44,272 nucleotides of DNA from Gammaproteobacteria bacterium (lineage in GTDB: Bacteria; Pseudomonadota; Gammaproteobacteria; Nitrosococcales; Methylophagaceae), in the NCBI GenBank assembly GCA_014859375.1, contig JACUUH010000014.1, forward strand, positions 1-44,272, given 5' to 3'. Below, piece after piece: positions 26,811 to 37,291 of the stretch. How positions within the stretch are numbered: the first letter of the stretch is position 1; every line of letters starts with the position of its first letter. The position numbers and the translations under genes were made by a program. The notes beneath the pieces are model-generated. The model was not told where the DNA came from. It was given only the letters and a program-made list of their open reading frames with translations, and ran no database searches.

Positions 26811-27668
26811 TTATGCAGCCGATCGCTTTTGTAGCATGCCAAGAAGACTTGCTAAGCGATCACGCATTTGTCTACGATCAATAATCATATCAATCGCGCC
26901 ATGCTCTAATAAAAACTCACTACGTTGGAAGCCTTCAGGCAAGGTTTCACGTACTGTTTGTTCAATAACACGAGGACCGGCAAAACCGATCAACGCATTG
27001 GGCTCTGCCGCATTAATATCGCCTAACATTGCCAAACTGGCAGAAACACCACCCATTGTTGGATCGGTCATTACTGATACAAATGGAATGTGTTTCTTAC
27101 TAAGTTGCGTCAATATTGCACTGGTTTTAGCCATCTGCATCAAAGAAAACAAGCCTTCCTGCATGCGCGCACCACCACTGGCAGAAAAACAAATTAATGG
27201 AATATCCTTTTCCAGGGAGACTTTAGCAGCACGAACAAACTTTTCGCCTACAACCGCTCCCATAGATCCACCCATAAAACTAAAGTCAAAAGATACGGCT
27301 ACCACAGGCAATTGATTGATAGTGCCTTGCATGGCTAATAATGCATCATTTTCACCTGTCGTTTTTTGTGCTTGAATAATACGATCTTTGTAGCGTTTGC
27401 TATCCTTAAACTTAAGCATATCAACAGGGCGAACATCTGCCGCAATTTCTACCCGATTTTCTGGGTCAAGAAAGGACTCCAAACGAGTCCGAGCATTAAT
27501 ACGTTGATGATGGTCGCACTTTGGACAAACATGAAGATTACGTTCTAACTCCGCACGATAAAGTACATTGTCACATGCAGGACACTTACACCAAATACCC
27601 TCAGGAACAGATCGACTTCGAACTGTAGTGCGAATTTTTGAAGGAATTAATTTCTCAAACCAACTCAT
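26811..27668 (-). CDS. accD: Acetyl-CoA carboxylase carboxyltransferase subunit beta
   Basis: A 285-residue subunit that, with AccA, moves the carboxyl group from biotin to acetyl-CoA, the first step of fatty-acid synthesis. The N-terminal zinc ribbon uses Cys29, Cys32, Cys48 and Cys51 (CPAC...CPKCDHH), with an extra Cys27 where E. coli has Thr. The crotonase-like core contains [13 protein letters not shown] and the oxyanion glycines of [11 protein letters not shown]. Length is typical. It lies between trpA and folC in the minus-strand run. Confidence 0.97.
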   Translation of the reverse strand: MSWFEKLIPSKIRTTVRSRSVPEGIWCKCPACDNVLYRAELERNLHVCPKCDHHQRINARTRLESFLDPENRVEIAADVRPVDMLKFKDSKRYKDRIIQAQKTTGENDALLAMQGTINQLPVVAVSFDFSFMGGSMGAVVGEKFVRAAKVSLEKDIPLICFSASGGARMQEGLFSLMQMAKTSAILTQLSKKHIPFVSVMTDPTMGGVSASLAMLGDINAAEPNALIGFAGPRVIEQTVRETLPEGFQRSEFLLEHGAIDMIIDRRQMRDRLASLLGMLQKRSAA

Positions 27669-27702
27669 AATGTGTCACCTAATTGCATATCGTATTGCAT
27701 TA

Positions 27703-28521
27703 TTATTTTGCCATATCACGCGCATTGATCGCGTGTCTCATTTCAGCTACTAATCCCGCCAACGCTTCTGGCAAAATTTCAGGATTATTAGCATGTTCCG
27801 CAATCCGACCTACTAAAGTACTGCCGACAACTACGGCATCTGCAACTTCCGATACTGCAGCCGCTGACTTGCCATCTCTAATCCCAAAGCCAACACCTAA
27901 AGGTAACGAGGTGCGTTGACGCAATTGCGTCATTTTTTCACTGACTTCGCTAATATCAAGACTTGCTGACCCCGTAACACCTTTTATCGACACATAATAA
28001 ATGAAACCTTTTGCTGACTGGGCAATTTTCTCCATTCTTTCAGGCGATGTAGTTGGAGCAACCAGAAAAATCGTATCTATATTATGTGCATCCATAATTG
28101 TTAAAAATTGTTCTGATTCTTCTGGCGGCATATCAACGGTTAAGATTCCATCAACGCCAACTTCTTCGGCACGCTTTGCAAAAGCTTCATAACCCATAGC
28201 TTCTAATGGGTTTGCATAGCCCATCAATACAATAGGTGTGATTTTATCTTTTTCTCTAAACTGGCGCACCATGTCCAAAACATGTTTGAGTGATACATCA
28301 TTTTTTAACGCACGTTCACACGCCTTTTGAATAACGGGACCATCTGACATCGGATCTGAAAATGGAATACCCAATTCTAATAAGTTAGCACCGGCATCAA
28401 CCATGGCATGTAATATTGGAACCGTGACCCAAGGCTCAGGATCACCAGCAGTGATATAGGGTATTAACGCTGTTTGACCATCGGTCTTTAGCTTTTCAAA
28501 ACAGTGACTAATTCGGCTCAT
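27703..28521 (-). CDS. trpA: Tryptophan synthase alpha chain
   Basis: A 272-residue TIM-barrel enzyme that cleaves indole-3-glycerol phosphate to indole. Catalytic Glu49 (LELGIPFSDP) and Asp60 (PMSDGPVIQ) are present, as are the phosphate-binding GVTGSAS and GFGIRDG segments. It follows trpB by 9 bases with a TTGAGGA ribosome site, as usual for the alpha-beta complex. The anthranilate genes trpE, trpD and trpC are not in the window. Confidence 0.97.
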   Translation of the reverse strand: MSRISHCFEKLKTDGQTALIPYITAGDPEPWVTVPILHAMVDAGANLLELGIPFSDPMSDGPVIQKACERALKNDVSLKHVLDMVRQFREKDKITPIVLMGYANPLEAMGYEAFAKRAEEVGVDGILTVDMPPEESEQFLTIMDAHNIDTIFLVAPTTSPERMEKIAQSAKGFIYYVSIKGVTGSASLDISEVSEKMTQLRQRTSLPLGVGFGIRDGKSAAAVSEVADAVVVGSTLVGRIAEHANNPEILPEALAGLVAEMRHAINARDMAK

Positions 28522-28530
28522 TTTTATTCC

Positions 28531-29751
28531 TCAAAAAGTTAAACCAGCCATGGCTGCAACCGTGTGCATATCTTTATCACCTCGACCCGATAGATTAATC
28601 AAAAGCACTTGTTCAGGAGACATGGTAGGTGCCAACTTACACGCATATGCAATTGCATGACTTGATTCTAACGCAGGAATAATGCCTTCAGACCGTGTTA
28701 ATGTATGAAATGCTTCTAATGCTTCATCATCAGTCACTGACACATAGTTAGCACGACCAATATCTTTTAATAATGCGTGTTCTGGACCGACACCGGGATA
28801 ATCCAATCCGGCAGAGATTGAATGAGTTTCAATGATCTGACCATTTTCATCCTGCATCAAGTAGGTGCGATTACCATGTAATACGCCTGGTGTTCCGGCA
28901 GATAATGGCGCTGAATGTTGACCTGTTTCAATACCGTGGCCGGCACCTTCTACACCGTACATCACAACTTCTTTATCTTCGATAAATGGGTGAAATAATC
29001 CAATCGCATTAGAACCACCACCGATACATGCTATTAAAGCATCTGGCAATTTACCTGTTGCTTTGATGATTTGGCTACGGGCTTCTCGTCCAATAATCGA
29101 TTGAAAGTCTCGTACCATCGCAGGATAAGGGTGTGGGCCAGCAACTGTACCAATAATGTAGAAGGTATTATCAACATTAGTGACCCAATCCCGTAATGCC
29201 TCGTTTAATGCATCTTTTAATGTACGTGAACCCGATTCAACTGGAATGACTTCTGCTCCAAGCAGTTTCATCCGATACACATTCTGTGCTTGACGCTGAA
29301 CATCTTCTGCGCCCATATAGACAATACATTCCATGCCTAAACGGGCAGCAACTGTCGCGGTTGCAACCCCATGCTGACCAGCACCCGTTTCAGCAATGAT
29401 TCTGGTTTTTCCCATACGCTTGGCAAGTAAAGCCTGACCAATTGTATTGTTAATCTTGTGTGCACCAGTATGATTTAAATCTTCACGTTTTAAATAGATT
29501 TGTGCCCCACCGAGCTTTTTAGTCAAATTCTCGGCAAGATAAATCGGAGATGGTCTGCCTACAAAGTCGGCAAGATCTTTATCCATCTCTGCTTGAAACT
29601 CCGGGTCTGTTTTATATTGTTGATAGGCCTGCTCTAACTCGTAGATAGCGCCCATTAGTGTTTCGCCGACAAAGCGTCCACCATATTGACCAAAGTGACC
29701 GTTGTGATCGGGATAGGTATCGTAATAATTAGTTTCCATCGTATTAGCCAT
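28531..29751 (-). CDS. trpB: Tryptophan synthase beta chain
   Basis: A 406-residue PLP enzyme joining indole and serine to make tryptophan. Lys99 in HTGAHKINN holds PLP, and GGGSNAIG is the phosphate-binding loop. The N-terminal [13 protein letters not shown] is the conserved family start. The start at 29751 has AGAGG upstream and overlaps the end of trpF by 8 bases. Confidence 0.98.
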   Translation of the reverse strand: MANTMETNYYDTYPDHNGHFGQYGGRFVGETLMGAIYELEQAYQQYKTDPEFQAEMDKDLADFVGRPSPIYLAENLTKKLGGAQIYLKREDLNHTGAHKINNTIGQALLAKRMGKTRIIAETGAGQHGVATATVAARLGMECIVYMGAEDVQRQAQNVYRMKLLGAEVIPVESGSRTLKDALNEALRDWVTNVDNTFYIIGTVAGPHPYPAMVRDFQSIIGREARSQIIKATGKLPDALIACIGGGSNAIGLFHPFIEDKEVVMYGVEGAGHGIETGQHSAPLSAGTPGVLHGNRTYLMQDENGQIIETHSISAGLDYPGVGPEHALLKDIGRANYVSVTDDEALEAFHTLTRSEGIIPALESSHAIAYACKLAPTMSPEQVLLINLSGRGDKDMHTVAAMAGLTF

Positions 29752-30358
29752 TGGCTACCTCTTGCATGAAAGTGCGTATTTTCTGGTTATCTTTTATACC
29801 TTTTGCAAGCTCGACACCACCACTGACATCGACTGCATAAGGTTGCACTTGTTCTATCGCCATCGCAACATTTTCAACGGTTAATCCTCCAGCAAGGATA
29901 ATAGGTTTAGTAACATCAGTTATCATTGACCAATCAAATGTCTGGCCAGTTCCTCCCGGTACACCAAATTGATAACTATCTAGCAATAACGCTGATGCTG
30001 ATGCATAGTTTTTTGCCATTGCTGTTAAATCAATCTGATCTTTCATTCGAATCGCTTTTATATAGGGTTTATTAAATTGTTGGCAATATTCAGGGCTTTC
30101 ATCACCATGAAATTGCAATAAATCAATTTTTACCTGATTTAAACAGGTTAGAACATCCTCTGGTTGCGCATCAACAAATAATGCGACAACACAAACAAAA
30201 GGCGGTAAATTTTCAACAATTTTCTGAGCTTGCGCAACTGTTACAGCTCTTGGACTAGGTGCATACATAACTAAGCCTATCGCATCTGCACCCATTTTAA
30301 TTGCAAATTCAGCATCTTGGCGACGGGTGATGCCACAAATTTTTACACGTGTTCTCAT
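29744..30358 (-). CDS. trpF: Phosphoribosylanthranilate isomerase
   Basis: A 204-residue TIM-barrel isomerase of tryptophan synthesis. The general base Cys8 (VKICGITRR) and general acid Asp127 (LLDSYQFG) are in place, with the phosphate-binding [11 protein letters not shown] and DVSGGVE loops. It is a stand-alone protein, not fused to TrpC as in enteric bacteria. It follows truA by 35 bases and overlaps trpB. Confidence 0.96.
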   Translation of the reverse strand: MRTRVKICGITRRQDAEFAIKMGADAIGLVMYAPSPRAVTVAQAQKIVENLPPFVCVVALFVDAQPEDVLTCLNQVKIDLLQFHGDESPEYCQQFNKPYIKAIRMKDQIDLTAMAKNYASASALLLDSYQFGVPGGTGQTFDWSMITDVTKPIILAGGLTVENVAMAIEQVQPYAVDVSGGVELAKGIKDNQKIRTFMQEVANG

Positions 30359-30393
30359 TACTGATATCGGAGAAGGAAAACCAATCGGTTACT

Positions 30394-31173
30394 TTACCAG
30401 ACCACGGGGAAAGCTGACACTGTTGGTAGCTGATATTGTTCTGGATAGTCTGCTTTAACGAAAAATAAGCCTTGGGGTGGTGAGGTTATTCCACCTTGAC
30501 TACGGTCACGACTCTCTAAAACAGATTGTGCCCAAGATACTGGTTTTTTACCTTCGCCAATGGGTACTAATACACCAACAATATTTCTGACCATATGGTG
30601 CAAAAATGATTTTCCTACAACATCGACCGCAATACAGTCATCGTGTCGTGTTACCTGTATTTTTTCTAATGTTTTAATCGGACTTTTGGCCTGACATTCT
30701 TGTGCTCGAAAGGCTGAAAAATCGTGATGACCTATTAACAATTGAGCAGCTTGCTGCATCTTATTTTCATCGAGCGGTCTAAAAACCCACCACATCCGAT
30801 TATGATGTATTGCTGAACGACCTACTCGATTAAAGATTAAATAGCGATAACGTCGTCTGCTTGCAGAAAAACGTGCACTAAACTCATCGTCTACCGGTTT
30901 AGCCCAAGTGACATTGATATCCTCAGGCAGGTTTGCATTAATGCCTAGAATCCAATTTCGTTCAGCACGTTGTGCATCGGTATCAAAATGTACAACTTGT
31001 TGAATTGCATGGACACCAGAATCAGTTCTACCTGCCGCAGTAGTACTGATAGCGTGATTTGCAACTATAGAGATTGCTTGTTCTAAACAACCTTGTACGG
31101 TGCGCTGGTGTGGTTGAACCTGCCAACCTGAAAATTGTGTGCCATCGTATTCGACACCTAAGGCTACTCTCAC
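30394..31173 (-). CDS. truA: tRNA pseudouridine synthase A (positions 38-40)
   Basis: A 259-residue enzyme that modifies uridines 38-40 of the tRNA anticodon arm. The catalytic Asp51 lies in AAGRTDSGVHA, and HHMVRNIVG is the conserved C-terminal motif. The start is GTG at 31173, supported by GGAGG five bases ahead. It sits between fimV and trpF, the same place as in Pseudomonas. Confidence 0.95.
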   Translation of the reverse strand: MRVALGVEYDGTQFSGWQVQPHQRTVQGCLEQAISIVANHAISTTAAGRTDSGVHAIQQVVHFDTDAQRAERNWILGINANLPEDINVTWAKPVDDEFSARFSASRRRYRYLIFNRVGRSAIHHNRMWWVFRPLDENKMQQAAQLLIGHHDFSAFRAQECQAKSPIKTLEKIQVTRHDDCIAVDVVGKSFLHHMVRNIVGVLVPIGEGKKPVSWAQSVLESRDRSQGGITSPPQGLFFVKADYPEQYQLPTVSAFPVVW

Positions 31174-31186
31174 TTAGCCTCCAGCG

Positions 31187-33832
31187 TTATTTAATGTCAC
31201 TCAGCATCGCCTCAGCGCGTGTTTTTTGGTCATCATTACCTTCGGTCAACACTTCTTCTAAAATGCTTTTAGCACCGTCGGGATCGCCCATATCAATGTA
31301 GGCAGCAGCTAAGTCCAGTTTTGTTTCCGCTTCATCTATCTGATCAAAGTCACCTAAATCAAAATCAAGTTCAGCTTCAGATAATGCAGCGTTAGCTTCG
31401 GTTAGATCACCCTCAGTAATTGAATCTAAGCCGTCTAACTCGAATGTTTCATCGTCATTATTGAGATCAAGATCAAATTCGATAGTATCGTCACCACTAG
31501 TATTTGAAGTTATATCTGACTCAGATTCGATAGCTTCTACTTCATTTATATCTAAAGGCTCAAGCTCTGGCAGACTTAACCTGTCATCATCATTTACATC
31601 CGATATTGTCGATTCATCAGAACCTTCTAACGCAACTCTATCGTCAGATGACGTTTGAGTAAGATCAAAAGCCAGCAACTCATCATCGATATTGACATTT
31701 GGTGATGTAATGTCCAGATCCGGATTATTTTCGTCCAGTTCTATCGTATCAACAACTTGACTGCTTGGTACTTCTGGTTGAATTTCTTCAACAGTTTTCG
31801 TAAGCACTGGTTGGAATAAGGCCTGTTGAGGCGCTAATTCCTGCCCCCAGCTGACGACCTGATCCCACTCAGGCGCATTTGTTTTATTCTGATAATATTC
31901 AGCTAATTGTACAAACTCATTGAGTTGTGATTGCTTATATAAGACAAATAATAATTTATGAATGACTTCTTCATTCATTGGCTCAGTATCATGTGCCGCT
32001 TCAAGGTTTTGTTTTGCTTTTGCAAAGTCACCATAACTGACATAAACATCAGCATCACTGACTAACTGTTCTAGTGTTTTTTCTGACTCATCTGCCGCAA
32101 CAGGTACTACGTCAGTATCAATAACATCATTATTATCAACAATCTGAGGTCGGTGTGATGCAGTTGTGGTGCTTGCTTTAGTTGGCTCATCACCAACAGC
32201 TTGATCCCAAGTAACATAAGGACGATTACGCATCCGAATAATTAACCAAATAAGCAATAACAATACTAAGCTACCTAGAATTGATTTTTGTTTATGTTCA
32301 GTTACATAGGATTTTACTTGCTCATATTTTGATTTGGTTTGTTCTTGATCTAACCCAGCTAGATCAGACACATAACTGATAGCACCATCAATAGAATTTA
32401 ATCCTTGTTCAATTACAGCATCAGCTTGTTCAGATTCTTGAGTTGGTGTTGAAACAGACTCAGCATCATTAGCCAACGCTTCTGTTTGAGAAATCTCATC
32501 AGATGTTTGCTGTTGTGACTCTGAGTCCACAAGCGACGACAGACCATCTTCAACAATTGCTTGATTGTCTTCTAGAACATTAGCGTCAGCAATTTGTGTA
32601 TCTAACATATCGTTTGATGCACTGCTATCAGCGACATCTGTTTGCACAGTTTCATCTGATGATTCAGCTAGTTCAGTTTGTTGTTCAAGCGTACTTTGTA
32701 ATAAAGCCAAATCCGAATCTTTCAACGATAATAAACGACGTAAAGTCTCAATCTGCTCTTCCATTGCAGCCATGCGTGACTTAATATCTATATTTTCCTG
32801 AGTTTGAGTTTCGATTGTTTCTTGGGCTAAAGTAAGCTGTTCAGTTAATGCTGTGAGTTTATCGTCACCCATAGGTGACATTTCTGACTCGCTAGAAACG
32901 ACTTCCTCACTTGGTGCAACTAATTTCAGGCGTGCTGTTGTATCAATCGCTAATTCTAGAACATCGTCGTCGTTGGCGGGTATTGCCACGTTTTCTGCTT
33001 CGGGTTGAGCCACAGAATTTTCTGTCGGTGATGTTACCGCTTCTACCGTCGTTGCCACTACAGGTGTTGGATTACGGTTTTTCCATAATGTATTTTGCTG
33101 TGACACGGCTGAAATCGCTTCGGATTTGGAACGTTTTTTGATACTTATCTCAGCAGGGATATCCAAGTTATAACCCGCTTTCAAACCATTAATATTATTA
33201 CTTGCGAATGCCTCAGGGTTTTCATCCAGCAATGCCATCATCATCTGATGAACTGTGGTGTCATCCTGTTTAACTTTAAGTGCAATTTTCCACAAAGTAT
33301 CGTTTCTATCTGTAGGTCCGTAACTACTACCAGAGCTATATTTGGTTGATTTTGATGAGGTTGGCGTTGTTGTTTGAGTTGGCTTGCTTGCCACTGCTTG
33401 TATTTTGGTTTTTTGTTTTACAAAAATATCTTTTGGTGGGTCAAGTAACACTGTGTATTCACGGATAAGTCGACCATTACCTGCTGTAGCGGTTAATAAC
33501 AAGTCGATAAAGGGCTCTTTTACAGCATCTTTGGAACGAATATCAATTGATGTCGTTCCATTGTTTTCAACTACAGTAAATTCAAATTGTGTTAAATAAA
33601 AACTGCGTTCTAAACCAGCTCGTTCAAACTCGCTCGCTGAAGCTAATTGTACTTGTAAATTCCCCTTCTCGTCTTCACGTAAAGCAGTAACCGGGATTTG
33701 AGCTCTAAATGGTTGATTCAAAGCAGATGACAGTTCAATCTTACCTAATCCAAATGCATGACTGTTACTCATGGGAAGAAAAACGCCTAATGCAGTCATC
33801 ACTGCAAGACTAGTGACCGTTCTTGTTATCAT
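31187..33832 (-). CDS. fimV: FimV-family inner-membrane hub protein
   Basis: An 881-residue protein of the FimV/HubP type, which organises the cell pole, type IV pili or flagella by binding peptidoglycan and partner proteins. Order: signal peptide (about 1-26), periplasmic FimV N-domain (FGLGKIELSSALNQPFRAQI), a LysM-like segment (171-227, with NDTLWKIALKVK), a coiled coil (325-392), one membrane helix (about 517-534, SILGSLVLLLLIWLIIRM), then a long acidic cytoplasmic tail. A TPR-like FimV C-domain ends it (831-881, LDLAAAYIDMGDPDGAKSILEEV). I start at the ATG at 33832 with AGAGG upstream rather than a GTG 14 codons earlier. Confidence 0.92.
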   Translation of the reverse strand: MITRTVTSLAVMTALGVFLPMSNSHAFGLGKIELSSALNQPFRAQIPVTALREDEKGNLQVQLASASEFERAGLERSFYLTQFEFTVVENNGTTSIDIRSKDAVKEPFIDLLLTATAGNGRLIREYTVLLDPPKDIFVKQKTKIQAVASKPTQTTTPTSSKSTKYSSGSSYGPTDRNDTLWKIALKVKQDDTTVHQMMMALLDENPEAFASNNINGLKAGYNLDIPAEISIKKRSKSEAISAVSQQNTLWKNRNPTPVVATTVEAVTSPTENSVAQPEAENVAIPANDDDVLELAIDTTARLKLVAPSEEVVSSESEMSPMGDDKLTALTEQLTLAQETIETQTQENIDIKSRMAAMEEQIETLRRLLSLKDSDLALLQSTLEQQTELAESSDETVQTDVADSSASNDMLDTQIADANVLEDNQAIVEDGLSSLVDSESQQQTSDEISQTEALANDAESVSTPTQESEQADAVIEQGLNSIDGAISYVSDLAGLDQEQTKSKYEQVKSYVTEHKQKSILGSLVLLLLIWLIIRMRNRPYVTWDQAVGDEPTKASTTTASHRPQIVDNNDVIDTDVVPVAADESEKTLEQLVSDADVYVSYGDFAKAKQNLEAAHDTEPMNEEVIHKLLFVLYKQSQLNEFVQLAEYYQNKTNAPEWDQVVSWGQELAPQQALFQPVLTKTVEEIQPEVPSSQVVDTIELDENNPDLDITSPNVNIDDELLAFDLTQTSSDDRVALEGSDESTISDVNDDDRLSLPELEPLDINEVEAIESESDITSNTSGDDTIEFDLDLNNDDETFELDGLDSITEGDLTEANAALSEAELDFDLGDFDQIDEAETKLDLAAAYIDMGDPDGAKSILEEVLTEGNDDQKTRAEAMLSDIK

Positions 33833-33874
33833 GTCAAACCTCTTGTTTAAGCTTACTTTAGGCAACCCTAGCAC

Positions 33875-34894
33875 TTACAGATATTTTTCAACTAAAATTT
33901 CAGCAATTTGTACGCTGTTTAAAGCGGCACCTTTACGAACGTTGTCAGCAACTACCCATAAATTAAGCCCATTAGGGTGTGAAATATCTTCACGAATTCT
34001 ACCTACATAAACCGGATCAGTACCTGCTGCATCAACAGCTGTAGGGTAGCCACCATCCTTGCGTTCATCGTGCACTACAATACCATCAAATGTTGCTAAT
34101 AGTTTTCTGGCCTCTTCTGCTGAAATTTTTTGTTTGGTTTCAATATGGATCGCTTCTGAGTGACCATAAAAAACAGGAACACGTACCGCTGTCGGGTTAA
34201 CAGCAATTGTTTCATCACCCATTATTTTCCTGGTTTCCCACACCATTTTCATTTCTTCCTTGGTGTAGCCGTTTTCTTGGAAAACATCAATTTGCGGTAA
34301 CACATTAAACGCAATACGCTTTGGATACACATTAGACTCAACAGAACGGCCGTTAAGTAAATCAGCCGTTTGTTTGGCTAACTCATCCATCGCCGGCTTA
34401 CCTGTACCTGATACCGCTTGATAAGTACAGACATTAATACGACTGATACCAACTGCATCATAAATCGGTTTCAAAGCAACCATCATTTGGATAGTTGAAC
34501 AATTTGGGTTAGCAATAATGCCTTTGTTTTTATAAAGTGCAATATCGTGAGGATTGACTTCAGGCACAACTAATGGAATATCATCAACGTAGCGAAACTC
34601 AGAAGTATTATCAATAACAACGCAACCTGCCGCTGCCGCTATTGGAGCGTAAACGCGAGATACCTCAGCGCCAGGTGAAAATAAACCTAGTTGTACTTTA
34701 GAGAAATCAAATGTTGCTAAATCTTCAACAATTAAAGATTTATTGCCAAATGATACCGTATTGCCAGCAGAGCGTTGACTGGCCAAAGCATACACTTTGC
34801 CGACAGGAAACTTACGTTCATGCAGAATCGATAACATTGTTTCACCAACAGCACCAGTCGCACCAACTACAGCAACATCAATTTTTTTACTCAC
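33875..34894 (-). CDS. asd: Aspartate-semialdehyde dehydrogenase
   Basis: A 339-residue NADP enzyme making aspartate beta-semialdehyde for lysine, threonine, methionine and cell-wall diaminopimelate. The NADP motif GATGAVGETM lies at 11-20, the catalytic Cys132 in NPNCSTIQM, and the active-site histidine in GHSEAIHIETK. The start is GTG (34894) with AGGTG ahead. Its product is also the co-substrate of the carboxyspermidine dehydrogenase encoded at 10809-12008, so it links amino-acid and polyamine synthesis here. Confidence 0.96.
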   Translation of the reverse strand: MSKKIDVAVVGATGAVGETMLSILHERKFPVGKVYALASQRSAGNTVSFGNKSLIVEDLATFDFSKVQLGLFSPGAEVSRVYAPIAAAAGCVVIDNTSEFRYVDDIPLVVPEVNPHDIALYKNKGIIANPNCSTIQMMVALKPIYDAVGISRINVCTYQAVSGTGKPAMDELAKQTADLLNGRSVESNVYPKRIAFNVLPQIDVFQENGYTKEEMKMVWETRKIMGDETIAVNPTAVRVPVFYGHSEAIHIETKQKISAEEARKLLATFDGIVVHDERKDGGYPTAVDAAGTDPVYVGRIREDISHPNGLNLWVVADNVRKGAALNSVQIAEILVEKYL

Positions 34895-34921
34895 TTTTCA
34901 CCTAACTTTAAATGTATTTAA

Positions 34922-35992
34922 TCAAAGCGCTGCAACAATTGCATCGCCCATTTCAGCTGTTCCAACCTTAGTCATACCTTCAGAATAAATATCACTGGTG
35001 CGAAGCCCATCATCAAGCACTTTACTTACCGCATTTTCAATACGTTTCGCTATTTCAGGTTGATCCAAGGTATACCGTAACATCATCGCTACCGATAGGA
35101 TTGTTGCAATTGGATTAGCTAAGTTTTGTCCCGCAATATCAGGAGCTGAACCATGTATAGGTTCATACATACCCTTGCCATCTTCATCAAGTGATGCCGA
35201 CGGTAACATTCCAATCGAGCCGGTTAGCATTGATGCACAATCAGACAAAATGTCACCAAACATATTTGTTGTCACCATCACATCAAATTGTTTTGGTGCT
35301 CGTACCAATTGCATCGCCGCATTATCAACGTACATATGGCTTAATTCTACATCAGGATAATCAGCGGACAATGCAATCATCGTTTCACGCCAAAGCTCGG
35401 TGGATTCAAGTACATTTGCTTTGTCAACAGAACATAATTTGCCGCCCCGTTTTTGTGCTATTTCAAAGGCAACCTTACCAATACGGTTAATTTCGCTTTG
35501 TTTATAGACTAGCGTATTGAAACCTTGTTTTTCACCGTTAGCAAGCTCACGAATGCCACGAGGTTGACCAAAGTAAATACCACCAGTTAATTCCCGAACA
35601 ATCATCAAATCCAGGCCAGCAACAACATCGGGTTTAAGCGTTGATGCATCGGCTAATTGAGGATATAAAATTGCTGGTCGCAAATTAGCAAAAAGATTAA
35701 GTTCGCTGCGAATACCAAGCAACCCTTTTTCCGGTCGAACGCTAATATCTAGCGATTCCCATTTATAACCACCAACCGCACCTAAAAGTACAGCATCGGC
35801 AGCTTTCGAAATGGCTAGCGTATGCTCTGGTAATGGCGTACCTGTTTCATCGTATGCGGCACCACCAATCAGTCCATATTCAAGTTCAATATCTAAACCA
35901 TCTTGTGCTAATTTTTCTAATACTTTAACTGCCTCAGCGACAATCTCTGGACCGATTCCGTCACCGGGTAAAACTGCGATTTTTTTTGTCAT
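34922..35992 (-). CDS. leuB: 3-isopropylmalate dehydrogenase
   Basis: A 356-residue NAD enzyme of leucine synthesis. Family motifs are present: [11 protein letters not shown] at the start, [14 protein letters not shown] in the substrate site, [14 protein letters not shown], and the metal-binding [13 protein letters not shown]. Length is typical. It lies between leuD and asd, 44 and 27 bases away. Confidence 0.97.
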   Translation of the reverse strand: MTKKIAVLPGDGIGPEIVAEAVKVLEKLAQDGLDIELEYGLIGGAAYDETGTPLPEHTLAISKAADAVLLGAVGGYKWESLDISVRPEKGLLGIRSELNLFANLRPAILYPQLADASTLKPDVVAGLDLMIVRELTGGIYFGQPRGIRELANGEKQGFNTLVYKQSEINRIGKVAFEIAQKRGGKLCSVDKANVLESTELWRETMIALSADYPDVELSHMYVDNAAMQLVRAPKQFDVMVTTNMFGDILSDCASMLTGSIGMLPSASLDEDGKGMYEPIHGSAPDIAGQNLANPIATILSVAMMLRYTLDQPEIAKRIENAVSKVLDDGLRTSDIYSEGMTKVGTAEMGDAIVAAL

Positions 35993-36036
35993 TATTTGCG
36001 CCCACTAGCGTTTATGTAAATTTAAAAAGCTTGTAA

Positions 36037-36678
36037 TTATGCAGAAAACAGCCACGGCGATTGCTGCTTGCGCTGCTGTTCGTATGCGTTAATTTCATCA
36101 GCATGTTGTAAAGTCAGACCAATATCATCTAAACCATTTAATAAACAATGCTTTTTAAATGGATCAATTTCAAATGCAATAGTGTTGCCATTTGGCATTA
36201 GAATTGTCTGATTAGGTAAATCAACCGTTAGTTGATAACCGGGCTCTGCTTCTACAGCATCAAAAAGTTCATTGACATAGTTATCGTCTAATTTAATAGC
36301 CAAAATGCCATTTTTACTGGTATTACTGAAAAAAATGTCAGCAAAACTTGGTGCAATCACAACACGGATACCAAAGTCATCGAGCGCCCAAACAGCATGT
36401 TCTCGACTCGAACCACAGCCGAAGTTTTCACGCGCAAGCAGTATTGTACCACCTTGATAACGCGCTTGATTTAAAACGAAATCTGGATTCAATGGACGGT
36501 TTTGACAACTTTTCCCCGGTTCACCCAAGTCGAGGTAACGCCATTCATCAAATAAGTTAGGACCAAAACCACTACGCTGAATTGATTTTAGAAATTGTTT
36601 AGGAATAATGGCATCGGTATCAACATTTGGTCTATCTAATGGAATAACAATGCCTTGCTCTACTGAAAATGATTGCAT
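36037..36678 (-). CDS. leuD: 3-isopropylmalate dehydratase small subunit
   Basis: A 213-residue swivel-domain subunit that works with LeuC to isomerise isopropylmalate. [13 protein letters not shown] and the substrate-binding [15 protein letters not shown] are conserved. LeuC, the iron-sulfur large subunit it must pair with, is not upstream as is usual; a yceI-like gene is there instead, so leuC must lie elsewhere. Confidence 0.96.
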   Translation of the reverse strand: MQSFSVEQGIVIPLDRPNVDTDAIIPKQFLKSIQRSGFGPNLFDEWRYLDLGEPGKSCQNRPLNPDFVLNQARYQGGTILLARENFGCGSSREHAVWALDDFGIRVVIAPSFADIFFSNTSKNGILAIKLDDNYVNELFDAVEAEPGYQLTVDLPNQTILMPNGNTIAFEIDPFKKHCLLNGLDDIGLTLQHADEINAYEQQRKQQSPWLFSA

Positions 36679-36700
36679 TACGATTAATTCACTTAATTAT

Positions 36701-37291
36701 TTATGATTTTAAGGCGAAGTTTAAATAAAAACTTACGGGGACGGTATGACTAATTGATGGTAGGTTCGCAAGCTCTCTAAGCTTTTCTACGCCTGCGATA
36801 AGACTAAAATCTGCAACGTTTAGTAATACAGGCTTCACACTTACTACAGAAAGTTTTGCTCCAACCAAGCGTGTTACAACAACATCAAGTGTCAGATCTA
36901 CGGTCTGACCGTGTAATTCAAGTGTTGCATCAACTGCAAGTTCTGAACTGGCACCTTCGGCAATCGCATCTATTGTTTCTGGATCTATAGTCGCTTTTAA
37001 AACTGCAGTTGGATACGTTGCTACCTCAAACAAATATGTTGTCATGCGCTCATCGCGAACTGCAAATTTTGTATCAATACTAGCCAGATCGATTGTAATG
37101 ATGACAGTGCCTAAATCATCTATGGTGCCATCCAATGTTTTAAACTGATGTATTTCTGAAACATGTGTGTTTTTAATTGAAATAAAATTCAGTGTTGAAT
37201 TATCACTATCGAGTTGCCACTGCGTTGCAAAAGCAGTATTGATTGATAGCATAATCAACAACGCACTCAACCATATTCTACGTTTATTCAT
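36701..37291 (-). CDS. Exported YceI-family lipocalin-like protein
   Basis: A 196-residue periplasmic protein with a signal peptide (about 1-22, ending TAFA). The mature part starts TQWQLDSDNSTLNFISIKN, which fits the YceI beta-barrel that binds isoprenoid-type lipids such as polyprenyl chains or quinone precursors. The pattern of alternating strands (GTIDDLGTVIITIDLASIDT) continues to the end. Its start overlaps the pomB stop (ATGA), so it is coupled to the stator genes, an unusual partner. Function is known only at family level. Confidence 0.85.
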   Translation of the reverse strand: MNKRRIWLSALLIMLSINTAFATQWQLDSDNSTLNFISIKNTHVSEIHQFKTLDGTIDDLGTVIITIDLASIDTKFAVRDERMTTYLFEVATYPTAVLKATIDPETIDAIAEGASSELAVDATLELHGQTVDLTLDVVVTRLVGAKLSVVSVKPVLLNVADFSLIAGVEKLRELANLPSISHTVPVSFYLNFALKS